Part shown: positions 1 to 5,874 of the stretch, piece by piece | How positions within the stretch are numbered: the stretch's first letter is position 1 | How the letters are laid out: each line of letters opens with the position of its first letter | From: Thermomicrobiales bacterium | GTDB taxonomy: Bacteria; Chloroflexota; Chloroflexia; Thermomicrobiales; UBA6265 | Direction of reading: 5' to 3' | DNA: 7,877 nt | Assembly (NCBI GenBank): GCA_030446955.1 | Contig: JAUJMG010000179.1 | Span: forward strand, 1 to 7,877 | Translations under genes and position numbers: made by a program | Notes under the pieces: generated by a model | Told to the model about the DNA's origin: nothing | The model's database searches: none | What the model saw: only the letters and a program-made list of their open reading frames with translations

Positions 1-1307
1 GAGCCGAGGGGTTCCCCGGTGAACGGCTCGACGTATTCGGCGAAGCCGGCGCCGGCGATCTGCGCCAGTGCCTCGACGCGCAACCGATCTGCCCGCTCGT
101 GCTCGCCAATTCGCTTCAGCGCCCACCAGAAGAGCCAGTTCATGAAGGGCCAGGTTGGGCCGCGCCAGTAGCTGCGGGGGCGGAAGCCGGAGTCATGGGG
201 GCTGGTACTCGGCGGCACCGCCCAGCGCAGATCGGGGTGGCCGAGAAAGGCGCTGGAATCGAGGGACGCGAGCAACGCCGCGCGCCGCTCAGGGTCCAAC
301 CCACCGGCCACGAGCGGCGCAAAGCCCGCCACGGTCCGCGTTGCCACCGGGCGACCGGTGCGCACGTCTCGATCCAAACAGAGCCCTAGCGCCGAGTCCC
401 AGCAGCTATCGAGCCCTTGCCGGCCACGCTCCACCCAACTGGCGACGGTCGCGCGGTCAGTGTCCGGAGCGTCAACCAGCGCCGCGATCTCAAGAAGTGC
501 CTCGTTCGCCGCGACCAGGATTGCGCTAAAAAGGACGTCCTTGACGAGGAAGGGATGGGATGGGTAGACCGCGGTCTCGTCGTACCGCTCGCGTTTAAGC
601 AGCTCCACCAGCCAGAGGTAGCGGTCGTACTCGGCATCCGTGGGGCGTTGCGAGCGATCCGTGACGTGACGGAGATCGGCGCGGGTGTAGGGGGGCAAGT
701 CACCGACGGTCACCGCCGCCAGGGCCGTGTCCCAGCGGGGCGAGTTGTCGGCGCCGCTTTCCCAGGGGTGATAGATGGCGACCAGGCCGGATCCCTCGGG
801 GTCACGGGCAGTGGCCAGGTAACGGTGCCAGGCAAGGAGCTTGGGGTAGAGATCGGTCAGGCAGGCACGAGCATCGGCAATCGCCTCGCCCTTGCGCTGC
901 GCGACTTCCCAGATCCGCCAGGCGGCGATGGCGTGGACCGGTGGCTGGCAGAGCCCGCTGGTCTCAATGGGGGCTGGGGGGGCGTCGGGGGAGTGGGCGG
1001 CGCAGGCCCAGTAGGCGGCGTCGGGGAAATAGGCGCCGGGCGGCACCGCCGGGTTGAAGACGATGTGGGGCACCTTGCCGGTGGCCCACTGGGCATCGAA
1101 CAGCGTCCGCAACTCCTCAGCAGCCCGGAGGACATCAAGGTGTGCCCAACCGATGGCGATGAACGCGCTGTCCCAGCTCCACTGGTGGGGGTAGAGCCGG
1201 GGCGCAGCTTTGGTCCAGCCCCCGAGATCATTGCCTCGCAGCACCTCCGCCGCCCGGTCCGCGAGATCGCTTGGGACGGGAGGCGCGGGAGATGCGCTCG
1301 CGTTCAT
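1..1307 (-). CDS. GH63-type glycoside hydrolase, mannosylglycerate/glucosylglycerate hydrolase-like (3' end cut by window edge)
   Basis: Probably splits an alpha-glycosyl-glycerate (mannosyl- or glucosylglycerate) into sugar and glycerate in the cytosol. My reading of the minus strand gives 435 codons with no stop. Family-like motifs run in order: GGWTKAAPRLYPHQWSWDSA near residues 28-47, YHPWESGADNSPRWD near 179-193, YWRGPTWPFMNW near 381-392, and FAEYVEPFTGEPLG at the edge. By comparison with characterised GH63 enzymes of this type, D187 should be the acid and E424 the base. Their separation of 237 matches the Asp182/Glu419 pair I recall for a characterised member. There is no signal peptide (the N-terminus is polar, Ala/Pro-rich), so the substrate must be imported first. 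The ATG overlaps the ATPase stop as ATGA, which indicates the same operon and fixes the start. The family is about 445 residues long, so only a few codons should be missing. An alternative is another member of the six-hairpin 'MGH1-like' glucosidase group. The substrate is inferred. Confidence 0.82.
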   Translation of the reverse strand, partial: MNASASPAPPVPSDLADRAAEVLRGNDLGGWTKAAPRLYPHQWSWDSAFIAIGWAHLDVLRAAEELRTLFDAQWATGKVPHIVFNPAVPPGAYFPDAAYWACAAHSPDAPPAPIETSGLCQPPVHAIAAWRIWEVAQRKGEAIADARACLTDLYPKLLAWHRYLATARDPEGSGLVAIYHPWESGADNSPRWDTALAAVTVGDLPPYTRADLRHVTDRSQRPTDAEYDRYLWLVELLKRERYDETAVYPSHPFLVKDVLFSAILVAANEALLEIAALVDAPDTDRATVASWVERGRQGLDSCWDSALGLCLDRDVRTGRPVATRTVAGFAPLVAGGLDPERRAALLASLDSSAFLGHPDLRWAVPPSTSPHDSGFRPRSYWRGPTWPFMNWLFWWALKRIGEHERADRLRVEALAQIAGAGFAEYVEPFTGEPLG

Positions 1308-2389
1308 CGTGCGTCAATCTCCTGACCTGACTCGGGGTCGAACCAGCGCAGCTTGTCCGGCTCCGGGCGCAGCCAGAGGGGTGCGTCCGGCCGGGCCGGG
1401 AAGTCGGTCCGGGCCTGGATCTTGAGCTTCTGGTCGCCGACGGCGGCGGTAACCAGCAGGTGGGAACCGAGGGGCTCCACCACCTCAGTCCGCGCCGCGA
1501 TCGCCCCCTCGGCCGGCGCCGCCTCCGCCTCGATGTTCTCGGCTCGGATCCCGACCAACACCTCCCCGGCTGTCCGCCCGCCGAGCGTCGCCGGCACCGT
1601 CAGCATCTGATCGCCGAGCCCGACCTGGAGGTGACCATTGCTGCGCTCGATCCGCCCGCTCAGGAAGTTCATCGGCGGGCTGCCGATGAAACCGCCGACA
1701 AACCGGTTCGCCGGGCGGTCGTAGATCTCCATCGGCGTGCCGCACTGAACGATGCGCCCCTCGCGCATCACCGCGATCCGGTCGCCGAGGCTCATCGCCT
1801 CCACCTGGTCGTGGGTGACGTAGATCGTCGTCGTCTTGAGTTCCCCCACCAGCCGCTTCAACTCCGCTCGGAAGTTGAGCCGCAGCAACGCGTCCAGGTT
1901 GGAGAGCGGCTCGTCCATCAGCAGCACGGCCGGCTCCATCACGATCGCCCGCGCGACCGCCACCCGCTGGCGCTGACCGCCGGAGAGTTGCGCTGGGTAG
2001 CGTTCGAGGTAGGGCCCGAGTTGAACCAACTCGGCCGCCCCTTCGACCCGGCGCTTGATCTCGGCCTTGGCGATGTTCTTCATCCGCAGGCCGAAGGCGA
2101 CGTTGTCGAAGACGGTGAGGTGCGGAAAGACGGCGTAGCTCTGGAAGACCATCGAGATGTCGCGTCGGCGGGGCGGCAGGTCCGTAACGTCCCGGTTCCC
2201 GATCGAGACCCGACCGTGCTCCGGGTACTCCAGGCCCGCGATCATCCGCATCAAGGTCGTCTTGCCGCAGCCGCTGGGGCCAAGCAGGACCATGAACTCC
2301 CGGTCGGCGATCGTCAGATCGACCTCGTCGACAGCCCGCACCTTCTTGTCGAAGATCTTGGTGATGCCCTGAAGGCGAATCTCAGCCAT
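1304..2389 (-). CDS. Sugar ABC importer ATPase (MalK/UgpC/MsmX type)
   Basis: This is the ATP-hydrolysing subunit of the importer; two copies should sit on the cytosolic face of the two permeases. The 361 residues match the usual 350-380 for the family. Visible motifs are Walker A GPSGCGKTT (37-45), Q-loop VFQSYAVFPH (81-90, Q83), signature LSGGQRQR (135-142), Walker B VLLMDEP (155-161), D-loop SNLD (163-166) and switch histidine H193 in TIYVTHDQVEAM. From about residue 235 there is a C-terminal TOBE/OB-type domain, which is typical of carbohydrate and glycerol-phosphate importers and separates this protein from drug exporters. It starts 10 bp after the MalG-type permease, with AGGAGG just upstream, and its stop overlaps the start of the hydrolase gene. 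Many Gram-positive bacteria share one such ATPase among several importers. Here it is encoded with its own permeases, so it is probably dedicated, though that is not certain. Confidence 0.96.
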   Translation of the reverse strand: MAEIRLQGITKIFDKKVRAVDEVDLTIADREFMVLLGPSGCGKTTLMRMIAGLEYPEHGRVSIGNRDVTDLPPRRRDISMVFQSYAVFPHLTVFDNVAFGLRMKNIAKAEIKRRVEGAAELVQLGPYLERYPAQLSGGQRQRVAVARAIVMEPAVLLMDEPLSNLDALLRLNFRAELKRLVGELKTTTIYVTHDQVEAMSLGDRIAVMREGRIVQCGTPMEIYDRPANRFVGGFIGSPPMNFLSGRIERSNGHLQVGLGDQMLTVPATLGGRTAGEVLVGIRAENIEAEAAPAEGAIAARTEVVEPLGSHLLVTAAVGDQKLKIQARTDFPARPDAPLWLRPEPDKLRWFDPESGQEIDAR

Positions 2390-2394
2390 GTGCC

Positions 2395-2400
2395 CCTCCT
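2395..2400 (-). promoter_or_regulatory. Shine-Dalgarno AGGAGG for the ATPase gene
   Basis: The minus strand reads AGGAGG, five bases, then ATG (2389). The last base of the motif region meets the permease stop codon TGA at 2402-2400. Termination of the permease and initiation of the ATPase are therefore practically at the same spot. This supports the chosen ATPase start and suggests translational coupling. Confidence 0.8.
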
Positions 2401-3287
2401 CATCGCGAGACGCGCCCCCACAGGCCGAGCAGGTAGCGCCGAATGACGAAGATGAAGATGAGCGACGGGGCGAGCATGAACCAACCCGCCGCCAGCCGGA
2501 ACGGCACCGGCGACTGGTTCAACGCCGCGAGCACGAGCGCCGGCAACGTCCGTTCCCGCAGCGTCAGGATCACCGCCGCGAAGACCTCGTTCCAGGAGAG
2601 GACGAAGGTAAAGATCGAGGCGGCCGCCAGCCCCGGCAGGGCCAAGGGCAGCACGACTTTGACGAACGCCGTCGCCGGCGTGCAGCCGAGCGTCAGCGCC
2701 GCTTCCTCCAGGTCCCGGGGAACGCTGATGAAGATGCTGCTTGTGATCAGGACGGTGAAGGGCAGCGCCAGCGCCGTGTGCATCAGCGCGACGCTCCAGA
2801 TCGTGTCGTAGATACCCCACTCGATGAACGAGACGGCGAGCGGGATCGAGAGGATCACGATCGGGAAAGCCCGCGTCGAGAGCACGATCAGGCGGAAGGC
2901 GTCGCGCCCCCGGAACGCAAAGCGCGCCAGCGCGTAACCGGCCGGGGCCCCGATCAAGGTCGAGAAGATCAGCGTCACGACCGCGACGAGGACGCTGTTC
3001 CAGAGCGCCCCGAGCACTCCCTCCGCGTCGACGAAGAACCGCATGGTCTCTGCCGACAAGGTGCCGGGGATGAGCTGCTTTGGATAGTCGTAGACCGCAT
3101 CGCGCGGGCTGAACGCCGTAATCGTGATCAAGTAGATGGGGAACAGCACCCAGAGCGCCAGCAGCACGGCCGCCGCGTAGAGCAGCCCCCGGCCGAGCAT
3201 TCGGCGCCGCGCTCGTGCCTGACGCGCCGCGACCGCTTCGCGATCCACCCGGGGCGCTGCAGGAAGGTCTCGCGCGATGCTTGTCAT
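2400..3287 (-). CDS. Sugar ABC transporter permease, MalG type
   Basis: This is one of the two membrane subunits that form the import channel. It has 295 residues, close to the usual 270-300. A basic, hydrophilic N-terminal tail (1-33, rich in Arg/Ala) precedes about six membrane segments, roughly at 34-58, 94-120, 131-153, 164-186, 213-236 and 266-288. The cytosolic EAA loop that docks on the ATPase is clear: EEAALTLGCTPATAFVKVVL (194-213), followed by PLALPG. The motif SWNEVFAA at 231-238 is typical of the MalG/UgpE family. The ATG overlaps the stop of the upstream permease (ATGA), so the two channel subunits are probably made in equal amounts. The motif and order leave little doubt about the family; the transported substrate cannot be read from this subunit. 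Confidence 0.95.
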   Translation of the reverse strand: MTSIARDLPAAPRVDREAVAARQARARRRMLGRGLLYAAAVLLALWVLFPIYLITITAFSPRDAVYDYPKQLIPGTLSAETMRFFVDAEGVLGALWNSVLVAVVTLIFSTLIGAPAGYALARFAFRGRDAFRLIVLSTRAFPIVILSIPLAVSFIEWGIYDTIWSVALMHTALALPFTVLITSSIFISVPRDLEEAALTLGCTPATAFVKVVLPLALPGLAAASIFTFVLSWNEVFAAVILTLRERTLPALVLAALNQSPVPFRLAAGWFMLAPSLIFIFVIRRYLLGLWGRVSR

Positions 3288-4141
3288 CCTTGCTGCTCCT
3301 CACGCACCGGCAGCAACCAGAGGAAGAGAATCGTGCTCACCACAGACAACATCAGGATGAACCCAGCATAGGCCGCGGCGACGTGGGAATCCCGATAGTC
3401 GCTGTACCAGCGATAGGCCTCGGACGAGAGAACCGTCAGCCCGCCGCCGGCCAGGGCGATGACTACAGCGAACGCCTGGAAGGCCAGGATCGTCCGCAAG
3501 ATCAGCGCGACCTGGACGCTCGGGCGCAGCATCGGCAGGATCACGCGGCGGACCTTCTGCCAGGACGTGGCGCCGAAGACATCGGCGGCCTCGAAGAAGT
3601 CACGCGGGATGCCCTGCAGCCCCGCCACCAGGATGATCATGATGATGGAGGTCGCCCGCCACGCCTCGGCGAGGACGACGGCGGAGATCAGCCAGGCCGG
3701 GTTCTGGTAGTTCAAGAAGATGTAGGGCCGGTCCAGGATGCCGAGCCCTTCGAGGATGCTATTGAGCCACCCTTGCTGAGTGAAGATCGCGAACCAGATG
3801 ATGCCCGCCGCCAATTCGCTGATGCCGAGCGGGATGGCGTAGATGTAGAGCCATAGCCCCGACCACTTGAGGCGCGCGTTGATCACCAACGCCATCGCCA
3901 TTGCCAGCACAAACTGAACCGGAATGAGGATCACGATCAGGATGAGCGTGGTGACTAACGCCTCGCGGAACTGGGCGTCCGCGAACATCGTCCGCCACGA
4001 TTCGAGGCTCCAGTTTCCCGCGTCGTTCTGAAAAGCGAGCCCGAACGCCTGGACCATGGGCGCGGCGAAGAAGACGGCCAGAAACACCAGCGACGGCAGG
4101 AGCAGGGCATACGGCGCCCAACCGAGGCGTTGTCCCTTCAT
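3284..4141 (-). CDS. Sugar ABC transporter permease, MalF type
   Basis: This is the second channel subunit, 285 residues. It lacks the large periplasmic insert of E. coli MalF and so resembles the shorter LacF/UgpA type. Membrane segments lie at about 12-33, 63-87, 95-119, 150-174, 207-231 and 255-278. The EAA loop is FFEAADVFGATSWQKVRRVI (182-201) followed by LPMLRPS, the expected docking motif for the ATPase. The start ATG has only a weak ribosome site upstream (CTGGGGGTC). No in-frame upstream start looks better, so initiation may be modest compared with the binding-protein gene, whose site is strong. A perfect hairpin lies in the gap separating it from the binding-protein gene. That arrangement fits the usual need for many more binding proteins than permeases. 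Confidence 0.95.
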   Translation of the reverse strand: MKGQRLGWAPYALLLPSLVFLAVFFAAPMVQAFGLAFQNDAGNWSLESWRTMFADAQFREALVTTLILIVILIPVQFVLAMAMALVINARLKWSGLWLYIYAIPLGISELAAGIIWFAIFTQQGWLNSILEGLGILDRPYIFLNYQNPAWLISAVVLAEAWRATSIIMIILVAGLQGIPRDFFEAADVFGATSWQKVRRVILPMLRPSVQVALILRTILAFQAFAVVIALAGGGLTVLSSEAYRWYSDYRDSHVAAAYAGFILMLSVVSTILFLWLLPVREEQQG

Positions 4142-4175
4142 GTGCGACCCCCAGCGTCACGGAGGAGGCAGGAGA

Positions 4176-4211
4176 GCAGGAGGGGTACGGCGCATTCCGT
4201 ACCCCTCCTGC
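4176..4211 (-). promoter_or_regulatory. Perfect 15-bp inverted repeat between binding-protein and permease genes
   Basis: The arms GCAGGAGGGGTACGG (4176-4190) and CCGTACCCCTCCTGC (4197-4211) are exact reverse complements around a 6-base loop. In the minus-strand transcript the hairpin begins 9 bases after the binding-protein stop. No U-run follows it, so full termination is less likely than partial attenuation, or protection of the upstream mRNA from 3' decay. Such intercistronic stem-loops are known to raise binding-protein levels over permease levels in sugar importer operons (malE-malF is the classic case). The structure is seen directly; the role is inferred. Confidence 0.8.
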
Positions 4212-4219
4212 CGTTCTTG

Positions 4220-5593
4220 TCATCCGACCTTGCAGACGCCCTCGCTTGCCGGGTCCGGCGACCAGCAGGAGGCCTGGGTCGCATCGAGCACGGCCTGGAG
4301 ATTCGCGGCCTGCTGATCCAGGACCTGTTGGATCTCGTTGCCGTCCAGGACGATGCTCTGGAACGAATCGAGGAAGACCTTGTTGTAGGCGCCGCCCTGG
4401 TCCCCGAGGCCGACCGGCAGCAACGATGGCAGGGCTCCCTCGGCGGTCGTCGTTGCCTGAACGGCGGTGGCTTCGAGCTGTGTGCCCTCCGGGAGATCCG
4501 CCGGCAACTCGGTCTCGATCGCGGGGAAGAAGGCCACCTCCCGCAGCGTGATTGCCTGGACCTCCGGCCGAGTCAGATACTCGATCAGGGAGCGGGCAGC
4601 CGCCGGATCAGGTGCGGTCTTCGGGATCGCCAGGCCGGCGACGACCGGCATGAACCCGAGCCCCTTCGGGCCGCGCGGGGCCGGGAACGTCACGAAGTCT
4701 TCGGCATTCTGGCGCAACGCGTCGATCAGTCGGGCGGTATGGTCCCACGCCAGCGAGACCTCCCCCGACAGCAATGGCTCCGACATCTGGCTGTAGCTGA
4801 CGGATTGCGGGTTGGTGTACTGCCAGATGTCCTTCAGCCAGCTCCACATCGCAACGGCGCCTTCGCTCTTGAAGGTGGTGTTGACGCCGCCGGTGAAGCT
4901 CGGGTAGCTGTAGCCTTGCAGGAAGCGGTGGAGGAGGCCCTTCTCGCCAGCCGGGAGGCCAAACTTTGGCCCCTGCGCGTCGTTGATGTTCTTCGCCCAC
5001 ATCCCAAGCTGGTCGTAGGTCAGTGACGTCTGGAGCGCGGCCTCGTCGACCCCCTCCGGCAGGAACTCCAGCGCGTCCCGACGGGCCGCCATGATGTAGG
5101 TCGCCTGCATCCAGGGGATGTAGTTAAGTTGCTGGCTGCCAAGCCGACCGAGTTCCAGATATTGGGTGATGAAGCCGCGATCCTGCAACTCCGTCGCCAT
5201 GTCGCTGAGGTCGGTCAGCACCCCCTGCTCCGCCAGCGCCGCGAAATCGCCGTGCTGGCCGCCAAGCACGCCGATTGAGCCCTTGCCCGCCTTGGCTTCG
5301 GCGGTGACGCGGTCGTTGAAGGGGCCAATCTCTTCCGCGATAAACTCGACCTCGCCCTCAAAGTCTTTCAGGATCTCGTTGCGCATCGCCTCGGCTTCTT
5401 CGACCGGGGTCAACTGCGTCGAAAGAAAAACGATCGAGCCGCCACCCTGCCGGCTGAGCGGAGCAGATCTGCCGATACTGGGGCGGAATCCACCCAGGGC
5501 CGCTGCACCGGCAACACCCGCACCGGCACGAAGCACGGCTCGCCGCGAAGCCCGGCGCGATCGGAAAAAGGAGTCGCCGTTCCGATCGGTCAT
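4220..5593 (-). CDS. ABC transporter extracellular solute-binding protein, Tat-type signal (family 1, carbohydrate-like)
   Basis: This protein catches the substrate outside the membrane and delivers it to the permeases. It has 457 residues, as expected for family 1 binding proteins. The N-terminus carries a twin-arginine motif SRRAVLR (16-22), then a hydrophobic stretch GAGVAGAAALGGF (24-36). Cleavage may follow near IGRSA (40-44). No lipobox cysteine is present. The only two cysteines I find are C443 and C454 in the last 15 residues, well placed for a disulfide closing the C-terminal tail. Family-like stretches include the central YIPWMQATYIMAARRDAL and the later SLAWDHTARLI and PVVAGLAIPKTAPDPAAA. 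The start is fixed by AAGGAGGT six bases upstream. It is the first gene of the operon, next to the predicted promoter. The ligand cannot be told from sequence alone; the hydrolase gene four places downstream points to a glycosylglycerate or similar glycoside. Confidence 0.92.
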   Translation of the reverse strand: MTDRNGDSFFRSRRASRRAVLRAGAGVAGAAALGGFRPSIGRSAPLSRQGGGSIVFLSTQLTPVEEAEAMRNEILKDFEGEVEFIAEEIGPFNDRVTAEAKAGKGSIGVLGGQHGDFAALAEQGVLTDLSDMATELQDRGFITQYLELGRLGSQQLNYIPWMQATYIMAARRDALEFLPEGVDEAALQTSLTYDQLGMWAKNINDAQGPKFGLPAGEKGLLHRFLQGYSYPSFTGGVNTTFKSEGAVAMWSWLKDIWQYTNPQSVSYSQMSEPLLSGEVSLAWDHTARLIDALRQNAEDFVTFPAPRGPKGLGFMPVVAGLAIPKTAPDPAAARSLIEYLTRPEVQAITLREVAFFPAIETELPADLPEGTQLEATAVQATTTAEGALPSLLPVGLGDQGGAYNKVFLDSFQSIVLDGNEIQQVLDQQAANLQAVLDATQASCWSPDPASEGVCKVG

Positions 5594-5599
5594 CTATCG

Positions 5600-5607
5600 A
5601 CCTCCTT
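5600..5607 (-). promoter_or_regulatory. Strong Shine-Dalgarno AAGGAGGT of the binding-protein gene
   Basis: The minus strand reads AAGGAGGT, six bases, ATG (5593). It is a near-perfect complement of the 16S rRNA 3' end and the best ribosome site in the window. It fixes the start of the binding protein and suggests high expression relative to the permease gene, whose site is weak. Confidence 0.85.
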
Positions 5608-5620
5608 GTCGAGATGGACC

Positions 5621-5646
5621 GGCGCGGGGCATCCGTGCCTCGCGCC
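5621..5646 (-). promoter_or_regulatory. GC-rich stem-loop in the operon leader
   Basis: The stretch folds on itself: GGCGCG/CGCGCC (6 bp), one mismatch, then GGCA/TGCC (4 bp) around a four-base loop CGGA (minus strand). It lies between the predicted transcription start (about 5662) and the ribosome site (5600-5607), ending 13 bases before the latter. It could affect mRNA stability or translation of the first gene. In such GC-rich DNA a chance hairpin is possible, so the function is only inferred. Confidence 0.5.
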
Positions 5647-5653
5647 CGCGCGT

Positions 5654-5667
5654 CCAACCATGGGTGG
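5654..5667 (-). promoter_or_regulatory. Operator-like near-palindrome over the predicted transcription start
   Basis: CCAACCATGGGTGG is symmetric at 6 of 7 base pairs around a central AT. It spans the point where transcription should begin if the promoter at 5669-5697 is right. A repressor bound here would block initiation, as sugar-operon repressors often do. No regulator gene is visible in the window, and the site is short, so this is tentative. Confidence 0.3.
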
Positions 5668-5668
5668 C

Positions 5669-5697
5669 CTTGTACATCACGCTCTCTAGGCCGTCAA
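5669..5697 (-). promoter_or_regulatory. Predicted sigma-70-type promoter of the transporter operon
   Basis: On the minus strand TTGACG (5697-5692; 5 of 6 consensus) and TACAAG (5674-5669; 4 of 6) are separated by exactly 17 bases. The start point would be near 5662, giving a leader of about 68 bases before the binding-protein ATG. Position, spacing and orientation all fit. It is the best promoter match I found in the divergent intergenic region. Confidence 0.6.
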
Positions 5698-5874
5698 GAC
5701 GATCTCGCGCGCTGGAATCGCCCCCCCATCGTCAAAGATCGGCTGTCGTCGTGGAACCGGAGCCGTCGGGGATGGCCTGGCCGCTGCCCCACCGTCCCGT
5801 ATGCTTCTGATAGCGACGGAATCCGCGGGCAGCACCGGTCCGGATGTGGCGGTGCGGGCGAGGCAGGGAACGGG

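Noticed and set aside
417..1325. Long plus-strand open frame (about 300 codons) opposite the hydrolase gene.
   Set aside because: Its product is Gly/Val/Arg-rich without domain likeness, and the minus strand here has clear GH63 motifs. Antisense open frames are expected in GC-rich coding DNA.
1460..3371. Two plus-strand open frames of about 330 codons opposite the ATPase and MalG-type permease genes.
   Set aside because: They are rich in Arg, His, Asp and Gln with no recognisable fold, and lie fully over well-supported transporter genes.
4130..5026. Plus-strand open frame of about 300 codons opposite the binding-protein gene.
   Set aside because: It is a mirror frame of the binding protein and has no ribosome site, membrane segment or known motif.
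5800..5805. TATGCT as a -10 box for the HD gene.
   Set aside because: No acceptable -35 box lies 16-18 bases upstream (CTGGCC at 17), so I do not call a promoter.
5614..5874. Upstream extension of the HD-protein frame to an ATG at 5614.
   Set aside because: The 87 extra residues are Arg/Pro/Ser-rich, unlike the family, and overlap the leader and promoter of the divergent operon. The ATG at 5875 gives the normal family length.
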